Positions 8,332 to 16,197 of a stretch of DNA of 37,488 nucleotides are shown here, one piece after another; position 1 is the first letter of the stretch; the number at the start of each line of letters is the position of its first letter. This DNA comes from JABSSA01 sp039975755 (GTDB lineage Bacteria; Pseudomonadota; Alphaproteobacteria; Rhodobacterales; Rhodobacteraceae). The stretch covers positions 1-37,488 of the forward strand of contig JBDWGM010000105.1 of NCBI GenBank assembly GCA_039975755.1, in the 5' to 3' direction. The notes beneath the pieces were generated by a model, which was not told the origin of the DNA, ran no database searches, and saw nothing but the letters and a program-made list of their open reading frames with translations. The position numbers were made by a program, and so were the translations under genes.

Positions 8332-8841
8332 TTAGTCGTCGAGGCTATCAAGATAGGCAACAACATTTGCACGATCTTCGATTTTTGCGAGACCGGCGAA
8401 CCCCATTGTCGTTCCTGGTGCGTAGCTTTTTGGGTTCTCAAGAAAACCATTCAAAGCTTCAGGAGTCCAGTCGCCCTCAAGGCCTGCGACTGCCTCGGAA
8501 TACGCTCCAAAACCTTCAGCAGAACCGATGTCACGTCCCACGACGCCGTAAAGATATGGACCGGCCCCGTTTGCACCTGATTCCAGCTTGTGGCAGGCGC
8601 TACACTTGCGGAATACTTTGGCTCCTGCGCTTGCGTCGGCAGTCGCCAGAACGTCGGCAAACGCGACTTCTACGACATCTTCTTCGACTTCCTCGGCGCC
8701 TGTATCAATGACATAGGCCTGTTCGGCGCCATGGCCGCCCACATGGTACGTTACTTCCGCGGCCCACTTTCCTAGTAGTAACACAAGAAGAGCTCCACAA
8801 AGGCTTGCAGCGATCTTTGTCATGGTCATCGTATCGAACAT
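8332..8841 (-). CDS. Membrane-anchored class I cytochrome c (c552/cy type)
   Basis: A 169-residue c-type cytochrome. It has an N-terminal membrane anchor (about residues 8-28), an acidic linker rich in E, D and V (about 48-60), and a class I cytochrome c domain with haem motif CSACH (C80, C83, H84) and a distal methionine probably M146 in GTTMGFAG. This matches the CycM/c552 and CycY cytochromes of Paracoccus and Rhodobacter, which shuttle electrons from the bc1 complex to terminal oxidases while tethered to the inner membrane, facing the periplasm. I chose the ATG at 8841 because it directly precedes the anchor; the open frame runs on to 8925 without added features. It is transcribed divergently from pheA and ends at a good terminator. 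Confidence 0.92.
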   Translation of the reverse strand: MFDTMTMTKIAASLCGALLVLLLGKWAAEVTYHVGGHGAEQAYVIDTGAEEVEEDVVEVAFADVLATADASAGAKVFRKCSACHKLESGANGAGPYLYGVVGRDIGSAEGFGAYSEAVAGLEGDWTPEALNGFLENPKSYAPGTTMGFAGLAKIEDRANVVAYLDSLDD

Positions 8842-8977
8842 CTTGCACCCGCGATTGAATTTGCAGTTCGAGGCGGTATCTATTTGTTCCCCTTTCCTCT
8901 GGCAAGGTATAGAAGGCGCGACCAATCGCCCTGCCTACGGTCGGGACGTAGAAAAATGATGGATGAGGACGGATTTC

Positions 8978-9808
8978 ATGTCGCAGCGGATCGCTTTCCA
9001 GGGAGAGCTTGGTGCCTATGGCCACGAAGCAGTGCAAATGGCGCGTCCAAATGCCGTTCCGGTGCCCTGTGGAACATTTGAAGATGTGATTGATTCCATG
9101 CGATCCGCAGAGGCTGATCTGGCAATGCTACCTGTCGAAAACACAACTTACGGACGCGTCGCCGATATTCACCGTCTTTTGCCTGATTCGGGCATGAACA
9201 TAGTTGACGAAGCTTTTGTGCGCGTGCGCATTTCTTTGATGGCAATGCCTGGGCAAAAAACGTCGGAGATCAAACGCGTTCGATGTCACCCGGTGCTTAT
9301 TCCGCAAGCGCGTACCTTTTTAGAGGCGCATAGCATGATCGCAGAGGCGGCAACTGACAACGCTGGTGCTGCAGCAGATATTGCCCGTGACCATGAAATG
9401 GGTGTTGGTGCACTGGCGTCTCGTTTGGCGGCCGATATCCATGGGTTGGAAGTTTTAGCCAGCGATATTGAAGATACGTCTTACAATACGACGCGATTTC
9501 TTTTGATGTCTCCGAAACCGGATCACACGCGACGCTCAGAGAAAATGCTTACAACTTTTGTCTTTGAAGTGCGAAATATCCCTGCTGCACTTTACAAAGC
9601 GATGGGTGGGTTCGCCACCAATGGCGTGAATATGACCAAGCTGGAAAGCTATATGGTTCGCGGCGCGTTTACGGCGACACAGTTTTACGCAGATATTGAG
9701 GGCCATCCCGATGATGCGCCCGTTCAGCGTGCGTTGGAAGAGTTAGATTATTTCACGAATCGCTTGGATATTCTGGGCGTGTATCCGGCGGCTGTCGGAC
9801 GAGATTAA
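8978..9808 (+). CDS. pheA: Prephenate dehydratase (phenylalanine biosynthesis)
   Basis: A 276-residue monofunctional prephenate dehydratase converting prephenate to phenylpyruvate in the cytoplasm. The catalytic PDT domain begins RIAFQGELGAYGHEA, carries PVENTTYGRVADIHRLL and the family's TRF signature within NTTRFLLM. The C-terminal ACT domain (from about residue 190) would bind phenylalanine for feedback control; its GVNMTKLESYM segment corresponds to the usual ESxP site, but the proline is absent. No chorismate mutase domain is fused. The ATG at 8978 is supported by GAGGA nine bases upstream; the ATG at 8963 lacks one. The TAA at 9806-9808 directly abuts the convergent SRPBCC stop, with no spacer. 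Confidence 0.96.
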   Translation: MSQRIAFQGELGAYGHEAVQMARPNAVPVPCGTFEDVIDSMRSAEADLAMLPVENTTYGRVADIHRLLPDSGMNIVDEAFVRVRISLMAMPGQKTSEIKRVRCHPVLIPQARTFLEAHSMIAEAATDNAGAAADIARDHEMGVGALASRLAADIHGLEVLASDIEDTSYNTTRFLLMSPKPDHTRRSEKMLTTFVFEVRNIPAALYKAMGGFATNGVNMTKLESYMVRGAFTATQFYADIEGHPDDAPVQRALEELDYFTNRLDILGVYPAAVGRD

Positions 9809-10276
9809 TCAAGCTGTGCGGCTTAATCGATCTTCGATCACTTTCGCATATTCAGCCGCGCGAAGTTTGAAACGTTTGTTGAGTGAAGATTTGGCCAGCT
9901 TGAGCGATTGAATCAAAAGGCGCGCTGACAAGTTCATTGGTCTTAATTCCAATGCAATGGCCATCCGCGTGCGGGTTCGCGACAGCGGGATCAATTCAAT
10001 CTCAAACGATCCGTCGATCCCCTGGGATTTGGCGGCTAAACCTATGTCGGTCGGCGATGTCAAATTAACCATGGTCAAGCGGACATCACGTTTTTTACCG
10101 CGCAAGGTGAATGACACATCCCATGTCATGCCAAGACCAGGTTCGGGCAATTTGTCGACACGTTGGACGGTTGCGCCACGACGCATGGCTTGACGTTCAA
10201 ACCTGTCGAAATCGCACAGGAAATCAAAAACGTCCTGTATCGGAGCATCAATGTCTTCGCGGTTCGAAAATTTCAT
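9809..10276 (-). CDS. SRPBCC/START-like domain protein
   Basis: A 155-residue single-domain protein of the SRPBCC (polyketide cyclase / START-like) fold. It starts with a typical first strand and helix (FSNREDIDAPIQDVFDFLCDFDRFE), continues with beta strands containing GLGMTWDVSFTLRGK, and ends with the long C-terminal helix rich in K, R and L. These proteins bind hydrophobic ligands or lipids in a central cavity; no catalytic motif is visible and the ligand is unknown. It follows nudC on the same strand after 51 bases and could be co-transcribed with it. It meets pheA end to end. It has no signal peptide. Confidence 0.75.
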   Translation of the reverse strand: MKFSNREDIDAPIQDVFDFLCDFDRFERQAMRRGATVQRVDKLPEPGLGMTWDVSFTLRGKKRDVRLTMVNLTSPTDIGLAAKSQGIDGSFEIELIPLSRTRTRMAIALELRPMNLSARLLIQSLKLAKSSLNKRFKLRAAEYAKVIEDRLSRTA

Positions 10277-10327
10277 GTGCGGACTTGCTCGATTATGCCG
10301 AAATGGCCAGTTAGTATTTCCATCGGG

Positions 10328-11296
10328 TTAATCGAGCGTATCTGCAAGCCAATTTTCAAGCAAAAAATGAGCTATTGCACCCTTTCGCGCCGGTAAGATG
10401 CTTTCGTGTTCGCCTGCGAAAGCTCTAGCAAGCTCTTCGCGACTGACCCATATCGCATCTTCGATTTCATTTGGGTCGATTGTGATATCATCATTAAGGG
10501 CTTCGCCTTGGCACCCAAACATCAAGGATGCGGGAAAGGGCCAAGGTTGACTGGCCAGATATCCAACTTTTCCGACACGAATACCGGATTCTTCCCAAAC
10601 TTCGCGCCTTACAGCGGCTTCTATGGTTTCGCCTGGTTCGATAAACCCGGCTAGCAGCGAATACATCCCCTCTGGCCATCCCGGGGATCTCCCAAGAAGC
10701 ACAGAGTTACCCTTGGTAATCAGCATGATGACAACAGGATCCGTGCGTGGAAAATGATGACGGCCACAAGCACCACACGTGCGTTGCCAGCCTGCGGAGT
10801 TGACTGTGCTGGGTTGCCCGCAATAGGAACAAAACTGATGTGCCTCGTGCCAGCTTAACAGTGCTTTGGCCGTCGCGGCCAGTTCTGCGTCTCGCGGGTT
10901 CAGCCATGTCATAACGCGCCGCAATTCAGCAAATACTTCCCCATCGGACAGGCTTGGGTGACTCTGTTCGCTTGTGTCAGCAAATCCGCCCAATTGCGAT
11001 TGATCCAACTCGGCCGGGGTCCAGTCGGAAAGGTCGACTGCAAAACGTCCCGCACCGTCTTCTCTGCCTAGAAAAATGGTGTCCGCCGAGGCGTCTTCGA
11101 GGATCGGATGCGTTAACGGCAAGCGGACAAGATGTGCCGGACGTTCCTTTTGAATCAGAGGTTTTCCGCGCCATAAGATTATCGCCCGGCTAGTGGGATC
11201 ATTTTTTAAAGAGTTTAGGGCGGTGGCATCGGTGCGTAGCTCGGCAGCGCGATCAAGATTGCTGCCACCAAATGTAACTGTTTCGGCCGTTTGCAT
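10328..11296 (-). CDS. nudC: NADH pyrophosphatase NudC (Nudix hydrolase)
   Basis: A 322-residue Nudix enzyme that cleaves NADH to NMNH and AMP and, in E. coli, removes NAD caps from RNA. Visible parts in order: an N-terminal NUDIX-like domain, a zinc ribbon with four cysteines (C156, C159, C174, C177), the Nudix box GFIEPGETIEAAVRREVWEE (from about residue 217), and the NudC-specific SQPWPFPASLM about 20 residues later, which separates NudC from other Nudix enzymes. The length is slightly above the E. coli form because of an N-terminal extension common in alphaproteobacteria. AAGGGGGG lies four bases ahead of the ATG at 11296. It is divergent from the CpdB-like gene, with 154 bases between them. 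Confidence 0.95.
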   Translation of the reverse strand: MQTAETVTFGGSNLDRAAELRTDATALNSLKNDPTSRAIILWRGKPLIQKERPAHLVRLPLTHPILEDASADTIFLGREDGAGRFAVDLSDWTPAELDQSQLGGFADTSEQSHPSLSDGEVFAELRRVMTWLNPRDAELAATAKALLSWHEAHQFCSYCGQPSTVNSAGWQRTCGACGRHHFPRTDPVVIMLITKGNSVLLGRSPGWPEGMYSLLAGFIEPGETIEAAVRREVWEESGIRVGKVGYLASQPWPFPASLMFGCQGEALNDDITIDPNEIEDAIWVSREELARAFAGEHESILPARKGAIAHFLLENWLADTLD

Positions 11297-11450
11297 AGTG
11301 CCCCCCTTAATTCAGTATTCAGGCTTTGCATGGCCTGCACTTGGGTGCAAGCATTGCGTCCAAGCATCACCACCAAGAAGAATAGCTCTACAAGAAATTT
11401 ATTTTCCAAAGGGCTGGACGCGTGTTTGAAATCCCTCGAAAAAGACATTC

Positions 11451-13292
11451 ATGAAAACCGAGGGCGTGAGCGCTCAGATAATTGCCGACCTACGGATTTT
11501 GGCCACGAGTGATGTCCACATGCATCTCTCGGGGCACGACGATTTGCGCAATCGCCCGTCGCCCAAGACGGGTTTGGCACGCCTCGCGCCTTTGATAACA
11601 CTCCAACGCGAAACTGCGCAGGGGGCGGTGGTGTTGTTTGACAATGGCGATACACTGCAAGGCACATCTTTGGGTGCGACAGCGGCTGAGAATGGTGTAG
11701 GTGCCGAACATCCCCTTCTTCAGACGATGCATTTGCTTGGGTATACTGCCATGGGCGTAGGGAATCATGATTTCGATTTCGGAATGGATTACCTTGAACG
11801 TTTCGCCGGGGCGGCTCAGTTTCCGGTTTTGTGCGGAAACATGCGGAGCAAACGCAAAACGGCGTTGAAGACGGGAACCCTCGTTGATGTCGAAGTGTCA
11901 TGTTCAGACGGACAAACACGACCTTTAAAGATCGGAGTCGTCTCAGGGTTGCCAAGCCAAACCGGGCGTTGGGCCCGAGACCGGATCGGCGATCACGTGA
12001 CGTTTTGCGAGCCGGTAAAGGTGATGTGCGATACCGCGGATGTGTTGCGTGAAAACGGTGCGAATATTGTTGTCGCGCTATGTCATTCGGGGTTCGATGA
12101 TAAGATCGACGTGCCAGATTTAGAGAATTTTGGATCGTTATTGGCAGCGTCGCAAGCGTTCGACGCAATCGTGGCGGGGCACACGCATCAATGTTTGCCA
12201 GGGCCAAAAATGAGTGACGCCAAGGACGTCGATTATGTCAATGGAACCGTAAAAGGAATACCAACGGTAATGCCGGGTTATGCGGCTTCTCATTTGGGAT
12301 GCATTGATCTGAAACTGGCGGTGTCGACCCAAGGCAGTTGGGATGTTGTTTCGGCTAAGTCCGAGCTTTTGGCCGCTCGCGGACAGCCAGCGGAACCAAA
12401 AGTCACTCAGGTGATCGAGCCGGCCCAAATGCTGACGAATAGGCGTCTAAACGAAGTGGTCGGACAAACGGATGTTTACTTGCATTCGTATTTTTCCTTG
12501 TTGTGCCCTGATCCCGCGCAAGGTTTGCTGGCCTACGCTTTTCTGAATGCGTTGGACCAATGTGCCATTCCATCAGACCTTATTCATTTACCAAGATTGG
12601 CTGTTGTCGCGCCTAGCTTGTCGGGAGGACGCGCTGGTCCGGACCATTACGTCGATGTACCACCGGGTCCCATTCCCCGGCGTGCAATAGATATGCTGTG
12701 CCCATACGAAGACTCTTTGTGTGGTGTTGTTTTGACCGGCCAAGACATAACAGAGTGGCTTGAACGCTCGGCCATAATTTTCAGTCAAATGGACGAATCC
12801 AATTCATCTCCCAGACTGACGCAAGTCGGTTTGCCGGGATTTAATTTCGACATGTTTTTGGGTCTGTCTGTCGTTATCGATCCGCGTCAACCCGCGCGAT
12901 ATAACGTGAATGGGCAAATCGTTGATCCGACGGCTCATCGGATCAGCTCAATTCAGTGGAACCAATCTGCTATCGATCCGAAGCAACAGTTTTTGGTCGC
13001 AATGAGCAATTTCCGTGCAAATGGTGGGGGTAAATTTCCCAGTCCGGCAAGTACTGGCGCGGATTTTGTTTCGGACATCACGTTAAAGCAGGCGATCATT
13101 GATCTATTGCAATGCGGGACGTGGAAAGGCCACGTTTCGGCAGATTGGCATTTGCATCCTGAGATTGCTCACAAGGCCAATTTCGAAACCGCGCCAAACG
13201 CCATTTCGCATCTGAGTGAAATTCACCGCTACAACCCGACACCATTGAATGAAACGGAAGATGGTTTTTTGAAAATACAAATATCGCTTTGA
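11451..13292 (+). CDS. CpdB/UshA-family 2',3'-cyclic-nucleotide phosphodiesterase / nucleotidase, apparently without export signal
   Basis: A 613-residue two-domain protein of the CpdB/5'-nucleotidase family. The N-terminal metallophosphoesterase domain shows all metal-binding blocks: SDVHMH (D21, H23), FDNGD (64-67), GNHDFDFG (104-111) and GHTHQ (243-247). The C-terminal nucleotidase domain (from about residue 335) would hold the substrate. Family members hydrolyse 2',3'-cyclic nucleotides and 3'-nucleotides, usually in the periplasm to scavenge nucleotides. Here the start region MKTEGVSAQIIADLRILATS is short and has no hydrophobic signal segment, so as read the enzyme would stay in the cytoplasm. 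The start is only weakly supported by its upstream sequence. A 252-codon antisense open frame overlaps it and is judged a shadow. Confidence 0.88.
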   Translation: MKTEGVSAQIIADLRILATSDVHMHLSGHDDLRNRPSPKTGLARLAPLITLQRETAQGAVVLFDNGDTLQGTSLGATAAENGVGAEHPLLQTMHLLGYTAMGVGNHDFDFGMDYLERFAGAAQFPVLCGNMRSKRKTALKTGTLVDVEVSCSDGQTRPLKIGVVSGLPSQTGRWARDRIGDHVTFCEPVKVMCDTADVLRENGANIVVALCHSGFDDKIDVPDLENFGSLLAASQAFDAIVAGHTHQCLPGPKMSDAKDVDYVNGTVKGIPTVMPGYAASHLGCIDLKLAVSTQGSWDVVSAKSELLAARGQPAEPKVTQVIEPAQMLTNRRLNEVVGQTDVYLHSYFSLLCPDPAQGLLAYAFLNALDQCAIPSDLIHLPRLAVVAPSLSGGRAGPDHYVDVPPGPIPRRAIDMLCPYEDSLCGVVLTGQDITEWLERSAIIFSQMDESNSSPRLTQVGLPGFNFDMFLGLSVVIDPRQPARYNVNGQIVDPTAHRISSIQWNQSAIDPKQQFLVAMSNFRANGGGKFPSPASTGADFVSDITLKQAIIDLLQCGTWKGHVSADWHLHPEIAHKANFETAPNAISHLSEIHRYNPTPLNETEDGFLKIQISL

Positions 13293-13317
13293 ACGTGATC
13301 TCTGACGCGGAGGCATC

Positions 13318-13346
13318 TTGCGAAGTAGAAAACTGATCGCTATATC
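13318..13346 (+). promoter_or_regulatory. Promoter of the SRP RNA gene
   Basis: TTGCGA at 13318-13323 and TATATC at 13341-13346 are 17 bases apart, and the inferred RNA 5' end (the first base of the terminal helix) is 8 bases beyond the -10 box. Spacing and position fit a housekeeping promoter for a stable RNA. Confidence 0.65.
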
Positions 13347-13353
13347 GTGAATC

Positions 13354-13446
13354 GAGAGGTTGGCGCGGGTAAGCGCCTCGCCAACCCGGTCAGATCCGGA
13401 AGGAAGCAGCCGTAACGAGCCCCGCTTGGGTCGATGTCAATCTCTC
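13354..13446 (+). ncRNA. ffs: Signal recognition particle RNA, small bacterial type (4.5S)
   Basis: The nearly invariant SRP core is present at about 13388-13411 (GGTCAGATCCGGAAGGAAGC and the following AGCC), which forms the Ffh-binding symmetric and asymmetric loops with the GGAA tetraloop. The ends close by an 11-bp helix, GAGAGGTTGGC at 13354-13364 with GTCAATCTCTC at 13436-13446, counting two G-U pairs. This gives a 93-nt hairpin RNA typical of alphaproteobacteria. It works with Ffh in targeting membrane proteins to the translocon. It lies between the CpdB-like gene and a convergent hydrolase gene, with its own promoter; I see no clear intrinsic terminator behind it. Confidence 0.95.
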
Positions 13447-13473
13447 ACCGTATCTCCATTCAACTTGCGCGTT

Positions 13474-14343
13474 CTATGATCCCATAATAACGGGCCAAAG
13501 AGTCTTGTTGATCGGTGCGAACAAGCCCAAATGACCAACCTTTCCAAGGTTGTGATCTGCGGGATAGATCGTCGTGTGATGAGCTGTTTCGTAGAGGTCG
13601 GCCAATCTCTGAACGCACTTTGGCGTCGTCATGACGTCGTCCTTTAAGCTAAATAATTGTATCGGCGCGCTCAGTCTGTCTGGACGAAAATCAGGTAGCT
13701 TGCGCCCAAATTCGTGCTGGAAAAATCCGCGATTCGTGCACCAATCTCGCCATTGCCAATATACTCCGCTTGGTAAATCTTCACCAAATCCAAGAGCGCG
13801 GCCAGGCATATACCCTGAAAGGGCAGTCGCGGCTGGACCGAGGCCGTACCAAAACAAATAGGCGAGCCATCGATATGATAATGGGTGATCCTTAACGTGA
13901 ACCAACCCGCTTGATACGCCAATGATGCGTGCAACATCTGATATATCGTCTTGCGCGGGGATCATCATCGCCCCCAAAGAATGGCCAACCAACCAAATTG
14001 GGGTGTCCGGGATCAATTTGCGTGCTGCTTGTCGCGCGGCTTCTGCATCGGTGATGGCCCAATCGCTCATTTTGGCGGTCGAGTTGCGCATCGAACCGGA
14101 CGCGGATCGCCCAAAGTCGCGATAATCATAGGTCAAACACGCCAAACCACGTTCGTTTGCCAGCCATCGTGCAAAATGCCGATAGAAGCGTTGGGGCACG
14201 CCAGTTGCGCCATTAAGGACAACAATTGCAAAAGCTGGATGGGACGGAAGATACAGTTGCCCCACCAATTCTGCACCATCCTTTGTTTTGAAAACTTGGG
14301 TCTGTTCGGCAGCGTTGCGCAGTTCTTGTGTGTCACGTGGCAT
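13474..14343 (-). CDS. Alpha/beta hydrolase (serine hydrolase)
   Basis: A 289-residue alpha/beta-fold hydrolase of the predicted-hydrolase group near COG4757. The nucleophile elbow is GHSLG with S122; a likely acid is D235 or D236 (LKDDVMTT) and the likely catalytic histidine is H271 (GHLGLF). The oxyanion region follows VVLNGATGVP. There is no signal peptide, so it is cytoplasmic. It has no lipase-like lid that I can see, and its ester or amide substrate is unknown. It is transcribed divergently from a TetR regulator, and two operator-like palindromes lie in the 77 bases between them, so it is very probably that regulator's target. Confidence 0.85.
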   Translation of the reverse strand: MPRDTQELRNAAEQTQVFKTKDGAELVGQLYLPSHPAFAIVVLNGATGVPQRFYRHFARWLANERGLACLTYDYRDFGRSASGSMRNSTAKMSDWAITDAEAARQAARKLIPDTPIWLVGHSLGAMMIPAQDDISDVARIIGVSSGLVHVKDHPLSYRWLAYLFWYGLGPAATALSGYMPGRALGFGEDLPSGVYWQWRDWCTNRGFFQHEFGRKLPDFRPDRLSAPIQLFSLKDDVMTTPKCVQRLADLYETAHHTTIYPADHNLGKVGHLGLFAPINKTLWPVIMGS

Positions 14344-14359
14344 GGAAATTCTCCCGCTC

Positions 14360-14375
14360 TAGACTGATTGGTCTA
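14360..14375. promoter_or_regulatory. TetR-type operator, copy 1
   Basis: TAGACTGATTGGTCTA is a 16-base near-palindrome (TAGAC and GTCTA arms). It resembles the LmrA/YxaF class of TetR boxes built on TAGACC and GGTCTA. It lies just upstream of the hydrolase start. Confidence 0.65.
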
Positions 14376-14385
14376 TTGTTAGAAC

Positions 14386-14401
14386 TGGACCAATCGGTCT
14401 A
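14386..14401. promoter_or_regulatory. TetR-type operator, copy 2
   Basis: TGGACCAATCGGTCTA is a second 16-base near-palindrome related to copy 1, starting 26 bases later and ending 19 bases before the tetR start codon. The inner GACCAATCGGTC is symmetric except at one base pair. Confidence 0.65.
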
Positions 14402-14420
14402 TTGATGTCAAGATAAAACG

Positions 14421-14984
14421 ATGAAGACATCTTCACGCCCATTGCCAACTAAAGATCGATTGATCAGATCGGCGGCGAACTTGTTTCGCACGCGTGGGTA
14501 TCATGGCGTTGGATTGAACGACCTATTGGCAGATGCCAACGCCCCAAAAGGGTCATTGTACCATCACTTCCCACAAGGAAAATCTGATCTGGCTCTGGCC
14601 GCAGCGACATGGGCATCAGACGAAATGTTACGATTGATCGCAGCCAGTTTCGATGATGCGGCGACCTTTCGGGATGGTGCGACGACGCTGTGCTTTAAAC
14701 TGGCGAAACTGTTTGATTTGACAGGGAAATGGGATGCTTGCCCAATCGGCTCAACCTTGTTTGAAGGACCGGACAACGAAGGATTTCGGACCCACGCCAT
14801 GCATCTTTACGATGGATGGATTGCCGAAGTGTATGATCACGCAGGTCGTTTCGGAATGTCTGAAACGGATGGGCAACGTGCAGCAGAACATTTGTTCGTT
14901 TTGGTGCAAGGAGGCTGGCTTTTGGCCCGCGCACGACGGTCATCGGATGTGATACGCGAGTTGCCCGCAATGATTGCCGATTGA
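14421..14984 (+). CDS. TetR/AcrR family repressor, LmrA/YxaF-like
   Basis: A 187-residue TetR-family regulator. The N-terminal helix-turn-helix domain spans about residues 9-57 and includes RTRGYHGVGLNDLLADANAP and KGSLYHHFPQGKSDLA, closely matching the LmrA/YxaF subgroup in which PKGSLYxxFPxGK is typical. The remaining part is the helical ligand-binding and dimerisation domain. It is divergent from an alpha/beta hydrolase; twin palindromes between them agree with autoregulation and control of the hydrolase by an unknown small hydrophobic ligand. The ATG at 14421 has only a weak ribosome site, but the reading gives the expected length. Confidence 0.92.
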   Translation: MKTSSRPLPTKDRLIRSAANLFRTRGYHGVGLNDLLADANAPKGSLYHHFPQGKSDLALAAATWASDEMLRLIAASFDDAATFRDGATTLCFKLAKLFDLTGKWDACPIGSTLFEGPDNEGFRTHAMHLYDGWIAEVYDHAGRFGMSETDGQRAAEHLFVLVQGGWLLARARRSSDVIRELPAMIAD

Positions 14985-15008
14985 GTGTTCTGGCAAGTGG
15001 TATTGAAA

Positions 15009-15034
15009 GGGCCGCGCCGAGGGAAACGCAGCCC
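15009..15034 (-). terminator. Weak candidate terminator at the end of the mannoside operon
   Basis: GGGCTGCG and CGCGGCCC (minus strand, plus-strand 15009-15034) form an 8-bp stem with one G-U pair around a 10-base loop, followed only by TTTC. It sits between the converging oxidoreductase and tetR genes. The short U tract makes this uncertain. Confidence 0.4.
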
Positions 15035-15039
15035 GATCA

Positions 15040-16194
15040 TCATTTCATCAAAGCGCGCGCTTGATCCGGAGTGAGTGGATCAGGGCGTGTGCATGTACTG
15101 TCCAGCGTTACAAATGCTCCGGTTTCCCCAGACTTTAGCGTGGCCGTCATCACGTCTATGACGTGACTTGCCAATTCCAGCGAACACCTATGCGGACGGT
15201 TTTCGCGAATGGCTGCTGCCATATCCGCTAAGCCAGCCGTACGGTAATTGGCTTGCGGTTCACCAGCACCGTTGGTTTCATTAGCCTTGCCAAACGGGTG
15301 ATCCCATTCAGGCAAGGTTTCCATGTCCGCGTTATCAGCCCCCCCAGCGATGATTGCGCCGCCAAAGAAGTTCGGGTCAGGAATATAAAGAGAACCGTCA
15401 GTGCCATAAAGCTCAAGGTTTTCGTGGCGATGCGCCCATACATCCCAACTGGTGACAATGCTGACCGTCGCGTCGTTTTCGAAATGAAACAACGCTTGAA
15501 TGTTGGTTGGTGTGTTCACCTGCAAGGTTTCACCTTTGCGCGGCTCGGACTTGATCACGCGAGTGTCTGATGCCGAAGTCGTCAAGGCCGCGACGCGTAT
15601 GACTGGACCAAGGATATTGACCAAAGCCGTCACATAGTAAGGGCCGATATCCAACATTGGGCCTGCACCGGGCTGGAAAAAGAAATCAGGGTTTGGGTGC
15701 CAATGCTCCATCCCATGATTCATAACCATCGCGGATCCAGACGTGATTTTTCCCAGTGCGCCACTGTCAACCAGAGCGCGCGCCTGCTGATGCGCGCCCC
15801 CTAAGAACGTGTCCGGCGCTGACCCAACCCTCAAACCATTTTCTTGCGCTAATTTTGCCAATTCCGTTGCTTCTGTCATGGCCAGAACAAAAGGCTTTTC
15901 CGAATATGCGTGTTTGCCAGAGTCCAGAATGCGTTTCATGACCGGATAATGCGCTTCTGGAATTGTGAGGTTCACGACGATGTCGATGTCGTCAGACGCC
16001 AACAAGTCATCAACACTTAGGGCGCGCAGGCCAAATTCGGCGGCGCGGGCTTTCGCCGCTTCCATTGAAACATCGGCGCAAGCCACAACTTCGATGTCGC
16101 GGTACAAAGGGGCCAGACGCATATATGCGCCCGAAATATTGCCACAGCCGATAATTCCAACTTTCATTGGGCCAACTTTCAGAGGGGTCGTCAT
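15040..16194 (-). CDS. Gfo/Idh/MocA family NAD(P)-dependent oxidoreductase
   Basis: A 384-residue oxidoreductase. It has a Rossmann fold with GIIGCGNIS (about residues 13-21), the family's EKP motif at 99-101 whose lysine binds substrate, and a C-terminal alpha/beta domain. Where many inositol or glucose dehydrogenases carry D-x3-H, this protein reads LDIGPYYVTAL (about 181-191): the aspartate is kept but tyrosine stands in place of histidine, as in a known Gfo/Idh subgroup. The ATG at 16194 has GGAAGG seven bases upstream; an internal ATG at 16167 is less likely. It is the last gene of the mannoside operon, 3 bases behind the TIM-barrel gene. Likely role: oxidation or reduction of a sugar derived from the imported mannoside; the exact reaction is unknown. 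Confidence 0.88.
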   Translation of the reverse strand: MTTPLKVGPMKVGIIGCGNISGAYMRLAPLYRDIEVVACADVSMEAAKARAAEFGLRALSVDDLLASDDIDIVVNLTIPEAHYPVMKRILDSGKHAYSEKPFVLAMTEATELAKLAQENGLRVGSAPDTFLGGAHQQARALVDSGALGKITSGSAMVMNHGMEHWHPNPDFFFQPGAGPMLDIGPYYVTALVNILGPVIRVAALTTSASDTRVIKSEPRKGETLQVNTPTNIQALFHFENDATVSIVTSWDVWAHRHENLELYGTDGSLYIPDPNFFGGAIIAGGADNADMETLPEWDHPFGKANETNGAGEPQANYRTAGLADMAAAIRENRPHRCSLELASHVIDVMTATLKSGETGAFVTLDSTCTRPDPLTPDQARALMK

Positions 16195-16197
16195 GCG

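Noticed and set aside
11334..11349. TGCAC-N4-GTGCA inverted repeat between nudC and the CpdB-like gene
   Set aside because: Five-base arms are short enough to occur by chance and no regulator is nearby.
11449..12207. A 252-codon minus-strand open frame opposite the CpdB-like gene
   Set aside because: It lies wholly antisense to a gene with intact catalytic motifs, has arginine- and proline-rich composition typical of a shadow frame, and shows no family motif or ribosome site.
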